Shown here piece after piece: positions 1-7,430 of a stretch of DNA of 64,000 nucleotides. Location of the stretch: NCBI RefSeq assembly GCF_001757995.1, contig NZ_LXLV01000045.1:62001-126000 (forward strand), in the 5' to 3' direction. This DNA comes from Bacillus mycoides. GTDB taxonomy: Bacteria; Bacillota; Bacilli; Bacillales; Bacillaceae_G. The notes beneath the pieces are model-generated. The model saw only the letters and a list, made by a program, of their open reading frames with translations, was not told the DNA's origin and did not search any database. Within the stretch, counting starts at the first letter, position 1. Each line of letters begins with the position of its first letter. Made by a program: the position numbers and the translations under genes.

Positions 1-874
1 GGTGTAATATGTAGGGATTAAACGCTAGTGCAAATTCTCCAATATATCTTGCTCCCTCATCTGTATCAAGAATTTGATTCATTCGCTCTGTATCGTTTGC
101 ATATGCCTCTATTATTTTCCCATTCTTAATATGTAACTTAATATTTTGAAACGCATAACCTTGTTGAACAGATGCTGTGTTAAATGTTATTACTCCATTT
201 ACTGAATCTTTGACAGGTGCTGTATATATTTCGCCATCAGGGATATTATCTGTGCCATCTCCTTTTAAAACACCAATTCCTTCAATTGAAAAATTCAAAT
301 CCGTACCTTCTCCAATAATCCTAACTTGCTTTGTCTTTTCCATTAATTCTTTTAACGGATCCATTGCTTTCGACATTTTATTGTAATCTAACGTACATAC
401 ATCATAATAAAATTTTTCATAAGCCTCAGTGCTCATATTTGCTTCTTGCGCAGAAGCCGCATTCGGAATGCGAGTTGTCACCCATCTCGTTTTATACACT
501 GCTTCACTATGTGCTTTTCCAAATATCTTTTGATATAACTTCATTTTTTCTGCCGGTACATCTGCTAATTCATATGCATTTCTAGGACTACGGAGATTAA
601 TATAAACTTGCATTTTACTTAATCGATAACTCTCCCAATCTGCAAATAACTTAAATTGTTCTTCAGATCCTGATAGAATTAATTGCCTTGTAACAGAAAC
701 ATCGCGCATTGATACATGCGCATATCCCCCTGCTTTTTCCACAGACTTAATAATTTCACGAACTACTGCGGGATCTATTTCAGTAACACTTTGAATTAAC
801 ACATGATCACCAGGCTGCACTTTAGTCGAATGATTGACTAGTACATCCGCTAATTTCGATAGTTCTCGCTTCAT
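1..874 (-). CDS. M29 family metallo-aminopeptidase (AmpS-like), 3' end outside window
   Basis: The first 291 residues of a leucyl-type aminopeptidase that removes N-terminal residues from peptides in the cytosol. The visible part matches the M29 (AmpS/AmpT/AmpII) family: N-terminal MKRELSKLADVLVNHST, a GEGTDLNFSI segment, and RYIGEFALAFNPY near the cut, where the Glu of the GE pair is expected to be the first metal ligand. The remaining His/Glu/Asp ligands lie beyond the left edge. The ATG at 874 follows an AAGGGA ribosome binding site. It reads out of the window, so completeness cannot be judged. Confidence 0.9.
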   Translation of the reverse strand, partial: MKRELSKLADVLVNHSTKVQPGDHVLIQSVTEIDPAVVREIIKSVEKAGGYAHVSMRDVSVTRQLILSGSEEQFKLFADWESYRLSKMQVYINLRSPRNAYELADVPAEKMKLYQKIFGKAHSEAVYKTRWVTTRIPNAASAQEANMSTEAYEKFYYDVCTLDYNKMSKAMDPLKELMEKTKQVRIIGEGTDLNFSIEGIGVLKGDGTDNIPDGEIYTAPVKDSVNGVITFNTASVQQGYAFQNIKLHIKNGKIIEAYANDTERMNQILDTDEGARYIGEFALAFNPYILH

Positions 875-916
875 TACGCTCTCGTCCCTTCACTATCGTT
901 TCAATAGCTTAATAAA

Positions 917-924
917 AAATAAAA
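917..924. repeat. Left 8-bp target site duplication of the IS1595-family element
   Basis: AAATAAAA immediately outside the left inverted repeat. The identical 8 bp lies at 3001-3008 outside the right inverted repeat. An 8-bp duplication is the size expected for IS1595-family insertion. Confidence 0.88.
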
Positions 925-949
925 GGCTCTTTTCGTAAAAATTGTTGCT
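925..949 (+). repeat. IS1595-family left terminal inverted repeat
   Basis: GGCTCTTTTCGTA followed by AAAATTGTTGCT. It matches the reverse complement of 2976-3000 at 23 of 25 positions. Confidence 0.88.
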
Positions 950-1164
950 TATAATTAAAATAAAGGTTAATTTTCTTAATACGGTATAGTATTTACAGCA
1001 GATTATTCAGCAAACGGGCAGGATTGTGAAAGTATTGAGTTCGAGATATCTTCCTAAAAACCATTACTATAATAAAAGGATGACAAAATTTTTATGGTTA
1101 GTATGATAATTTGGAAACAGAAGTCAGCTTAATCTATGAAAACCTTATCAGAGGAGTGATGTAA

Positions 1165-1908
1165 GTGAAACAAAATATTTACGATAATCCGAATTTCTTC
1201 AAAAACTACACAGCATTGCGTGAAAGTGGAATAAATGCTAATGACTTCATAGAACAGCCAGCAATCAAATCATTAATTCTGTGTTTGAAAGGAAAATCGG
1301 TATTAGACTTGGGTTGCGGTGATGGTCATTTTTCAAAGTATTGTATAGAAAATGGTGCAAAGAACGTAATAGGTGTAGACATATCCAAAAATATGATTGA
1401 ACGTGCTAAAAAGTTAAATCAGGATGATAACATAGAATTTATGTGTCTTCCTATGGAGGATATGGGACTAACCAATCAAAAGTTCGACCTGATTATAAGT
1501 TCCCTCTCTATACATTACATTGAAGATTACTCGGCAATGATTCAAAAGATTAATGAACTATTAAAAAGCAGTGGTGAATTTATCTTTTCAACCGAACATC
1601 CAATAGCAACAGCTCGCAAAGGAAGCAACCATTGGATAAAAACTGAGGATGGTAATACATCACACTGGGCATTAGATAATTATCAAGAAGAAGGAATCAG
1701 AGTACACAACTGGTTTGTTGACGATAGTGTGGTTATTTATCATAGAACTGTTGCCACATTAATAAATACTTTGATTGAACACGGGCTTTCGCTGGATAAA
1801 ATAATCGAACCACAATCAACTTTGGCAGGGATAGAGAAAATGCCAGATTTAATAAACGAATCGCGAAGTCCATCTTTTATTATAATCAAGTCAAAAAAAA
1901 CAAAATAA
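1165..1908 (+). CDS. Class I SAM-dependent methyltransferase, IS passenger gene
   Basis: A 247-residue methyltransferase. Motif I is VLDLGCGDGHFSKYC near residue 50, with the acidic motif II residue in GVDIS (about residue 76) and a post-II segment ending DLIISSLSIHYI. The GTG start at 1165 is placed by the GAGGAG ribosome binding site at 1151-1156, since no in-frame ATG sits near it. Substrate unknown; the fold is also used for small molecules and for resistance functions. It lies inside the inverted repeats of the IS1595-family element and is therefore mobile cargo. It converges on the transposase gene. Confidence 0.87.
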   Translation: MKQNIYDNPNFFKNYTALRESGINANDFIEQPAIKSLILCLKGKSVLDLGCGDGHFSKYCIENGAKNVIGVDISKNMIERAKKLNQDDNIEFMCLPMEDMGLTNQKFDLIISSLSIHYIEDYSAMIQKINELLKSSGEFIFSTEHPIATARKGSNHWIKTEDGNTSHWALDNYQEEGIRVHNWFVDDSVVIYHRTVATLINTLIEHGLSLDKIIEPQSTLAGIEKMPDLINESRSPSFIIIKSKKTK

Positions 1909-1954
1909 TATTTAAAAATATCTACCGCAATCTGGGAGCTTTTATTGAATTACG

Positions 1955-1986
1955 AAAACAGCCGTTTCACTAAGGAATGGCTGTTT
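1955..1986. terminator. Bidirectional hairpin terminator between passenger gene and transposase
   Basis: AAAACAGCC and GGCTGTTTT arms around a short loop, with T-runs on both strands, placed between two convergent 3' ends. Confidence 0.75.
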
Positions 1987-1987
1987 T

Positions 1988-2920
1988 TTATACTTCACGC
2001 AGAAAATTCACAGTGATTTGATTAGAATTTTGACAGGCACTAAGTAGCATTTGATTTATCTGTTCTTTTTCCGCCAATTTTTTGCTTTGTTGAAGAAAGT
2101 TGAACCAATAAAGGTAATTGTCCAAGTATTTGGTTGCTACTCCTTGAAACCTATTCATCCACCCTTTTAATCGCTTGTGATAGTTGTTGACGTTTTGGAG
2201 ATGGTAGATGCCCTTTTTTACATATCCTTCTTTGCTTAGATTAATAGGTTCGTGTTTCAGAGCTTTAATTAGAGCAAATTTCTTGTAGTTCGTTGCTGTG
2301 TCTGTGCATAGCAACGAAGAAGGGTCAATGTAGCATCCGATAACCGCATCAATTTCTTCAGCTCTCACACGACCAGTTCCAGCTTTTTGGGCGATAACTT
2401 GTCCATTACGGTCCTGAGCCACCACAACGGCAATTTTAAGATTGCCAATCCCTCTCTTTTTGTCTCTTCCTCCGCGTTTCTTGGGCTTTCTATCTAAACC
2501 CCTACGCCCTTTTAAAGACTCTTTAAAAAAGGTCTCATCGCTCTCGATAATCCCGTTCAACATTTGAAACCCCATCGAACGGAGGGAATAACCTTCGACC
2601 ATCATTTGAAAATATTTCGACCATTTTCCAAGATAACGTGTCCCTGAAATAGGGGTATTAGATAAGTCATTGAAAGACTTTCCACAGTCACGACAGATAT
2701 AACGCTGTCTATCTCTATACTTGCTGTTCCGCTTTACCTTTACACTACCGCAATGGACACAACCTAACCCTTCTTTAAAACGCATTTCCCTAATGGTGGT
2801 AAAAGCATCCTTCATATTCTCTTCATCGTTAGAAAAAAAATCTTCTTTTAATAGATTAAACAGCTTGATTTGCTCATGTTTTGGCAAATCTGAAAAATTG
2901 GCATAAACGTCTTTCCACAT
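1988..2920 (-). CDS. IS1595-family (ISXO2-like) transposase, probably internally deleted
   Basis: 310 residues. An N-terminal zinc ribbon (CVHCGS near residue 57, then CRDCGKSF) leads into the ISXO2-type catalytic domain: SDETFF (first Asp), LCTDTATNY (second Asp), and NNYHKRLKGWM near the third catalytic residue. In the family a helix-turn-helix of some 25-30 residues with a WRHK motif separates ribbon and catalytic domain. Here the protein runs directly from GYSLR into SMGFQM and IIESDE, suggesting an in-frame deletion. The start follows CAGGAGGGATTTTAGT. Family assignment is sure; the deletion is inferred from memory of the family. Confidence 0.88.
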   Translation of the reverse strand: MWKDVYANFSDLPKHEQIKLFNLLKEDFFSNDEENMKDAFTTIREMRFKEGLGCVHCGSVKVKRNSKYRDRQRYICRDCGKSFNDLSNTPISGTRYLGKWSKYFQMMVEGYSLRSMGFQMLNGIIESDETFFKESLKGRRGLDRKPKKRGGRDKKRGIGNLKIAVVVAQDRNGQVIAQKAGTGRVRAEEIDAVIGCYIDPSSLLCTDTATNYKKFALIKALKHEPINLSKEGYVKKGIYHLQNVNNYHKRLKGWMNRFQGVATKYLDNYLYWFNFLQQSKKLAEKEQINQMLLSACQNSNQITVNFLREV

Positions 2921-2975
2921 ACTAAAATCCCTCCTGAAAGAGAATTTTATTACCTCTCAGAAGGATGGTCAAAAT

Positions 2976-3000
2976 AGCAACAATCTATACGAAAAGAGCC
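2976..3000 (-). repeat. IS1595-family right terminal inverted repeat
   Basis: Ends GAAAAGAGCC at 3000. The reverse complement starts GGCTCTTTTCGTATAG and matches 925-949. Confidence 0.88.
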
Positions 3001-3008
3001 AAATAAAA
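3001..3008. repeat. Right 8-bp target site duplication of the IS1595-family element
   Basis: AAATAAAA, identical to 917-924. Confidence 0.88.
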
Positions 3009-3023
3009 AGAGAACTACTCTCT

Positions 3024-3359
3024 TCAAGCATTTCTCTTTTTCATCCAAACGATAGATATAAAATAAATCATTAAAAATATAATATATAAATTCCATAACG
3101 TCGGCATTGCAACTACACTAAAGTAAAGTGTCCCAGGTAATAACCAACCTCCACAAAGGATCATCAAAATCTTTTTCCTAACAAGCACTGCAATTACTGC
3201 TAGAAAAGACGGAAGCAAAAACATGAAAAATACAGTAATATATACTTCCTTATCAAGCATTTGATTACTGTAAGGATTAAAATAAAGGAAAACTATAGAA
3301 AGGATAAAAATGTTTATAGCCGCTGCTACCCCTATATAAACATTTACATTATTATCCAC
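3024..3359 (-). CDS. Small integral membrane protein, unknown function
   Basis: 111 residues, mostly hydrophobic with four likely membrane spans (for example AAAINIFILSIVFLYF near the N-terminus) and a basic C-terminus WMKKRNA. Not recognised. The start is GTG at 3359 behind AGGAGG with an unusually short 3-nt spacer. It begins just outside the IS element's right target duplication, so the insertion site lies in the gap downstream of this gene. Confidence 0.6.
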   Translation of the reverse strand: MDNNVNVYIGVAAAINIFILSIVFLYFNPYSNQMLDKEVYITVFFMFLLPSFLAVIAVLVRKKILMILCGGWLLPGTLYFSVVAMPTLWNLYIIFLMIYFISIVWMKKRNA

Positions 3360-3441
3360 AATCCTCCTACTCTACTCCCAATAGTAATATACTGACCACT
3401 TTCCAATACTATATTTCATTACAATACACGTTACTCATCTT

Positions 3442-4416
3442 TTAATTAGCCTTAAAATTGTAAATCGGCTTAATAATATGTTTGATATCGATTGTTTCTT
3501 TTGTATTCTCAACAATTTCATTCATTGGCTTATATACCATTGGAGCTTCATCTAAAGTGCTTTCTGCAACAGATGTAGTCCAAACTGCTGTCATTGTATT
3601 TTGAAAATCCTCTAAGTTAAGTACTTCTTTAGCTTTCTTACGACTCATAATGCGCCCCGCTCCATGCGGTCCAGAAAAGTTCCAATCTGCATTTCCTTTA
3701 CCCAATGCAATGATTGAACCGTCTCTCATGTTAATTGGAATGATTACTCGTTCATCTTTCTGAGCTGAAATAGCACCTTTTCGTAAAATCATATTTTCCA
3801 TATCGATGTAGTTATGAATTGTAGTGAATTGATCTATTACTTTCCAATCCATTCTAGTGACGATTTCATCCATCATTGCTTTACGATTTAACTCCGCATA
3901 TTTTTGAGCAATCTTCATATCATTCATGTAATCTTTAAATCCTTGTCCTTCTAAATACGCTAACTCTTTGCGAATCGTCGGTCTCTTAATCCCGCGTATA
4001 GCTTCATGTATTTCTTTTTGTCTGCCTTCTTTTGTTAAACGTTCAATGATTTCCTCTTTAATAGATTTAACGTTGATAAGTTGCTCATAAGCAAGGTTTT
4101 GATAATACTCTGCTATTTGTTTACCTAAATTACGAGAACCACTATGAATGACAATGAATACATTCCCCTTATCATCCTCATTCAGTTCGACAAAATGATT
4201 TCCACCACCAAGCGTACCAATACTCTTTTGAGCACGTTGTAATGTAAATGGAGCTATTACACTAGCAAAATCAATCATTTTTGAAAATCGATGTTCCTTA
4301 TCTCGAATACGAAAACCACTTGGGACAAATTGACGAATCGTTTCGTCTAAGTGGTCGAAGTTGATTTCCTCTTTCTGCTTATTAATCATAACAACTTCCA
4401 TGCCACAACCAATATC
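3442..4416 (-). CDS. rtcB: RtcB RNA ligase, exon 2 (C-terminal 324 residues)
   Basis: RtcB joins 2',3'-cyclic phosphate or 3'-phosphate RNA ends to 5'-OH ends using GTP and Mn2+. This part begins at the GAT of DIGCGM, which supplies the Asp and Cys metal ligands. It then has GGGNHFVEL (metal-binding Asn/His region) and GPHGAGRIMSR, containing the histidine that becomes guanylylated. The first ATG is at 4401, so an ordinary gene caller would report a truncated protein starting MEVVMINKQ. Together with 4690-4902 it makes one protein of about 395 residues, a normal RtcB length, interrupted by a group I intron. Confidence 0.88.
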   Translation of the reverse strand, partial: DIGCGMEVVMINKQKEEINFDHLDETIRQFVPSGFRIRDKEHRFSKMIDFASVIAPFTLQRAQKSIGTLGGGNHFVELNEDDKGNVFIVIHSGSRNLGKQIAEYYQNLAYEQLINVKSIKEEIIERLTKEGRQKEIHEAIRGIKRPTIRKELAYLEGQGFKDYMNDMKIAQKYAELNRKAMMDEIVTRMDWKVIDQFTTIHNYIDMENMILRKGAISAQKDERVIIPINMRDGSIIALGKGNADWNFSGPHGAGRIMSRKKAKEVLNLEDFQNTMTAVWTTSVAESTLDEAPMVYKPMNEIVENTKETIDIKHIIKPIYNFKAN

Positions 4417-4689
4417 GTACTTACCTCCCAGTTTCCTGAAAGAGTGGACTATACCTTCTCTACAGTCATCGAGATACGCAGTCTCTACCGTAGGCTCACC
4501 GTATTAATTATTCCTCTTCACCTCAAAATGGATGAGGAATAATTCTGTATCTTAGTCTGCTAACCTGATACAAGTCTCTGAACCATTCGATTATGTCACC
4601 ATAACCACTGGCTGCTGATTGCCCTCGCCTTTTATCGTTAGGGTTCCCAGTCAATTGAGTGAGTAGTTTAAAGTCTGAGCCGATTAGTT
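4417..4689 (-). ncRNA. Group I self-splicing intron in rtcB
   Basis: 273 nt between GTT (Val) and GAT (Asp) of the conserved VGVDIGCGM coding segment. On the minus strand it holds the group I core: Q-like AATCAGCAGC (4611-4620), R GTTCAGAGACT (4573-4583) and S AAGGTATAGTCC (4446-4457). Pairings found by eye: P7 GACT/AGTC, P3 CTCACT/GGTGAG, P8 CTACGG/CTGTAG, a perfect 11-bp peripheral stem AATTATTCCTC/GAGGAATAATT, and P1 between exon GTCGGGGTT and intron GGCTCAGAC with U-G at the splice site. No homing endonuclease frame. The 3' end by homology is C, not the usual G, so the exact 3' junction is unsettled. Confidence 0.85.
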
Positions 4690-4902
4690 AACCCCGACTA
4701 AATTAGGAACAATTTTATCTTGAATTGTCATTGTTGTCCCAATAGTACAACCTGCGCCCGCATGTGTATCTGGCATAATACGAATCTTACTATCCTTTGC
4801 GAACTCTTGGTTACAAAGATCAATAATTTGACCTGCTGCTGTTTCTTCTACGTTAGTAGTAAATACTTTCGCTTCATTGTATTTTCCTTGTAATTTCAAC
4901 AT
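4690..4902 (-). CDS. rtcB: RtcB RNA ligase, exon 1 (N-terminal 71 residues)
   Basis: Starts MLKLQGKYNEAKVFT at 4902 behind an AAAGGGG ribosome binding site. It includes the conserved segment MPDTHAGAGCTIGTT and ends LVGV, exactly where the family continues with DIGCGM. Unspliced translation would add one Asn and stop at 4684-4686. The reading frame resumes at 4416 after removal of the 273-nt group I intron. No archease or rtcA gene is adjacent. Confidence 0.87.
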
Positions 4903-5342
4903 CTTTTATTTCCCCTTTCCTTTAGTTTCCACAAAACAGTGATTAATATAATTGAATTATTGGAGCTTTAAGTGGTGATACAAATAACTAATACATTTAG
5001 ATGAAATATAGATTTAAACCATATAGCAATATACATATCATTATACTTTCCATCATTACATCTCATTTCCTTTTTCCATAAAAAAGAGACACAGAGATTT
5101 CTCCCCATGCCTAATTGTAGCTTTAAAATAAAATTTAATTGAAATAATACCATTAACTTTAATAAATAAAAGAACAGAGCCTATTTTTAAAAAAGGTCAA
5201 TCAAAATACGATATTTTTGTGATAATTCGAATAATTCTTCCAAAAAAAGTTTAATCATTTTGTACACCTTATGCAACAGAAGCATTTCGCTTAACAAGAT
5301 GTTGTTTCTTGCTTTTATTTTTCTACTACTCTTAAAAATTAA
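4903..5342. other. Intergenic region without a recognisable gene
   Basis: About 440 bp of AT-rich sequence upstream of rtcB. It must hold the rtcB promoter and the end of the 5343-5768 transcript. A 61-codon open frame (4968-5153, minus) has no ribosome binding site or family resemblance. I see no strong hairpin terminator. Confidence 0.5.
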
Positions 5343-5768
5343 CTACTGAATATTTTTATTGCACTCTAATTGATTTTGAATTCCTGACCTATCAATTTGA
5401 ATCCAATACTCTGCTATTTTCCCATCTTCTATTCTATACACAGCACTTGCCATTTGAATTATTGGGAGTCCTGTAGGTTGATATCCATCGATCTCTCCTA
5501 GATGCATACCTACTTGTTTCCAACGTACATATACTTTACTTCCTTGTACTAAAAATTCTTGAATTTCTAAAGAAAAATTACCATATACTTCAATCATCTC
5601 TCTTACATGTTCAGCATAATCTTCAGGTGTTCTGCAAACTGTTTGTTCTTCTTCAGATACAATTTGATGTGCCAATACTTTTTCTGCCATCAATTGATTT
5701 GAATAGTCAGGATTCTTCCCTGAACGTACTTCTTCAAAAAATTTTCTAACAATTTGTTCTGGCGTCAT
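5343..5768 (-). CDS. SnoaL-like / ester cyclase family protein (NTF2 fold)
   Basis: 141 residues with the pattern of the SnoaL-like NTF2-fold family: N-terminal helix EQIVRKFFEEV, and C-terminal strands MASAVYRIEDGKIAEYWIQIDRSGI. Members include polyketide cyclases and many bacterial proteins of unknown role, so the substrate cannot be stated. The start at 5768 has AAGGGGG eight bases upstream. It appears monocistronic. Confidence 0.75.
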   Translation of the reverse strand: MTPEQIVRKFFEEVRSGKNPDYSNQLMAEKVLAHQIVSEEEQTVCRTPEDYAEHVREMIEVYGNFSLEIQEFLVQGSKVYVRWKQVGMHLGEIDGYQPTGLPIIQMASAVYRIEDGKIAEYWIQIDRSGIQNQLECNKNIQ

Positions 5769-5950
5769 TTAAAAACCCCCTTATTAATAAATCCAATACT
5801 AATCATATCACAGTTTATTTTAATCTAACTATTAAAGTAAACTGATCCATGTGGACAATAAAAAAACAAAGCCTCTTCTTTATTAAGATATTTCGGTTCA
5901 TCTTTTTTAGAAAAGTCGCAACTTAATTCTAAATCCACACTAATAATTCC

Positions 5951-6871
5951 CTACTTCTTCACCGCATGAACATAATGCACTGCCTCAAAAGCTTCTAAAT
6001 AATCGTTTCGTCCCTCAAAATATAATTTATTTATGTCCTCTGGTGATAAATGCTCATAAATGAGTAAGCACGACTTCTCTAACAGTGCTTCCATTTCTTC
6101 GTAAGAAAAACATGATTTCATCGGTTCTCCGCCTACTGCAGCCATTTTCACCATATTTTCAACTCGATTGGATAATCCTTTTTCCGTAAATAAGTTTTCA
6201 TCTGGGTAATCGAAAACGATAGAACTCCCTTCTGGAACCATCTCAAATAAACATTCTATTAAACTGGAAAGTTCCTCTGTCGTTAAATAATACGTAACAC
6301 CTAAAAGGCTAAAGAAAGTCTTTTTATTTTCAAATCCTTCATTACGTAACTGTTCATAGGAAAATCTTTTTGTAAAATCCATTGAAACAAAATGAAGATT
6401 ATTTGGAATTTCAAGTTCTGCTTCTTTAATTCTTTCCTTCTTTAACTGTTGCGTAGAAGGATGATCTATTTCAAATATTTCTATTCTATTTTCTAATTCT
6501 CGGTGTCTAAAACTAAACGTGTCTAAGCCTGCACCGAGTATGCCGTATTGTTTTGCGCCTAGTGTAATTTCATGTAGTAATACTCTTTCACAATATGCTG
6601 CACGTGCTAAAGGTGTTGGTGATAATTGAACTTGTGTGATCCATTTTAATATTTCTTTTGGATCATCTTGAAACTGCTGTGCAATATCTTTATTGAAAAA
6701 ATGTATCCCTTGAACCATATTCGTTTCGATATCATGACGTTCTTTTTGTGAAATTAAATCTTTAGCTACATAATCATCAAAAATTTTAGGCCTATCAAAT
6801 TCACTATGATACGCCCTTCCGAAAGCTGATACTAACGACGTTACACTTGCTTCACCTTTTTTCACACACAT
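5951..6871 (-). CDS. Leucine carboxyl methyltransferase-like (PPM family) SAM-dependent methyltransferase
   Basis: 306 residues. It has the SAM-binding GILGAGLDTFSFRHR near residue 115, the acidic EIDHPSTQQLKKER segment, and a VTYYLT region, all typical of the LCMT/PPM family that includes polyketide O-methyltransferase-like proteins. The start ATG at 6871 follows GAAGGAGA. A T-run hairpin sits in its 5' leader (6900-6927), so expression could be controlled by attenuation. The physiological substrate is unknown. Confidence 0.82.
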   Translation of the reverse strand: MCVKKGEASVTSLVSAFGRAYHSEFDRPKIFDDYVAKDLISQKERHDIETNMVQGIHFFNKDIAQQFQDDPKEILKWITQVQLSPTPLARAAYCERVLLHEITLGAKQYGILGAGLDTFSFRHRELENRIEIFEIDHPSTQQLKKERIKEAELEIPNNLHFVSMDFTKRFSYEQLRNEGFENKKTFFSLLGVTYYLTTEELSSLIECLFEMVPEGSSIVFDYPDENLFTEKGLSNRVENMVKMAAVGGEPMKSCFSYEEMEALLEKSCLLIYEHLSPEDINKLYFEGRNDYLEAFEAVHYVHAVKK

Positions 6872-6899
6872 ACACTCTCCTTCATTTCCACAACAAAAA

Positions 6900-6927
6900 T
6901 AGGGTTCCCCTGTCCAGGAGAACCCTA
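6900..6927 (-). terminator. Hairpin with T-run in the leader of the 5951-6871 methyltransferase
   Basis: TAGGGTTC pairs perfectly with GAACCCTA around a GGACAG-containing loop. On the minus strand it is followed by TTTTTG, about 25 bases before the methyltransferase start. It is either the terminator of an upstream transcript or an attenuator. Confidence 0.65.
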
Positions 6928-6985
6928 TTATGCACCTTATTTTTTAATTAGTAAATTATAGCATAAATAAGTTTTTTTGTCAAGT

Positions 6986-7145
6986 TATACATCTTCCAAA
7001 TCGTCTAAAATCGAAACCGCTCGAATATGCACATCAGGTATTGCTGGCGAATTTGATTCTTCGCATCATCAAAACTCGCGGCTACAACTTTTTTATAAAA
7101 TACAACTTCAGCCATTTCGTACTCTACAGAATAAACACTCTTCAT
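6986..7145 (-). pseudogene. Small unknown gene broken by a frameshift
   Basis: The start at 7145 has a good AAGGAG site at proper spacing and reads MKSVYSVEYEMAEVVFYKKV. The first frame ends prematurely. The continuation SPAIPDVHIRAVSILDDL up to a stop at 6986 is in another frame. The span is 160 nt, not divisible by three, so one indel near 7075 explains it. The intact product would be about 53 residues. I do not recognise the family with certainty. Confidence 0.55.
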
Positions 7146-7194
7146 TTCATACTCCTTATGACTGACACACCAGTATTTTATCGATTAATCCATA

Positions 7195-7407
7195 GTGCAA
7201 CGCATTTTCAGCGGTCATAGGGATGAGTCTGTCCAAAAACCTCCTGTTGAAACGATTGAATATCATTTACCTAATGAGGAACAGGTTTATCCGTGCTGTC
7301 ATGGTACTTTGCATGAAAGGCTGCATGAACATCTACTTACTCGAACCATGCTTCATCCAGCCACAACAACCACGTTCGGTCAGAACAATGATTTTCCCTC
7401 TCGTTGA
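7195..7407 (+). pseudogene. Degenerate fragment of an IS66-type transposase (TnpC N-terminal region)
   Basis: The frame from 7195 reads PPVETIEYHLPNEEQVYPCC followed by HGTLHE. This resembles the zinc-binding segment of IS66-family TnpC (normally with a CxxCGG..LHEM pattern). Beyond LHE the similarity is lost and no catalytic domain follows. Only about 50 codons are recognisable and no terminal repeats were found. Confidence 0.5.
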
Positions 7408-7430
7408 AAAAAGAGCCATTGCCCTACACG

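Larger units (their letters stand above)
925..3000. mobile_element. IS1595-family insertion element carrying a methyltransferase passenger gene
   Basis: A 2076-bp element with 25-bp terminal inverted repeats (925-949 and 2976-3000, both starting GGCTCTTTTCGTA, 23 of 25 matching) and identical 8-bp flanks AAATAAAA. It contains two convergent genes, a class I methyltransferase (plus strand) and an ISXO2-type transposase (minus strand), with a hairpin terminator between their 3' ends. IS1595-family elements with passenger genes are known. The perfect flanks suggest a recent insertion. The transposase seems to lack its middle region, so this copy may not move on its own. Confidence 0.88.

Noticed and set aside
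3442-4902. Two separate genes, a 72-residue fragment and a 319-residue protein
   Set aside because: Together they are one RtcB protein, and the gap has group I intron core elements in the correct orientation.
4968-5153. 61-codon minus-strand open frame upstream of rtcB
   Set aside because: No ribosome binding site, no family resemblance, and composition like surrounding intergenic DNA.
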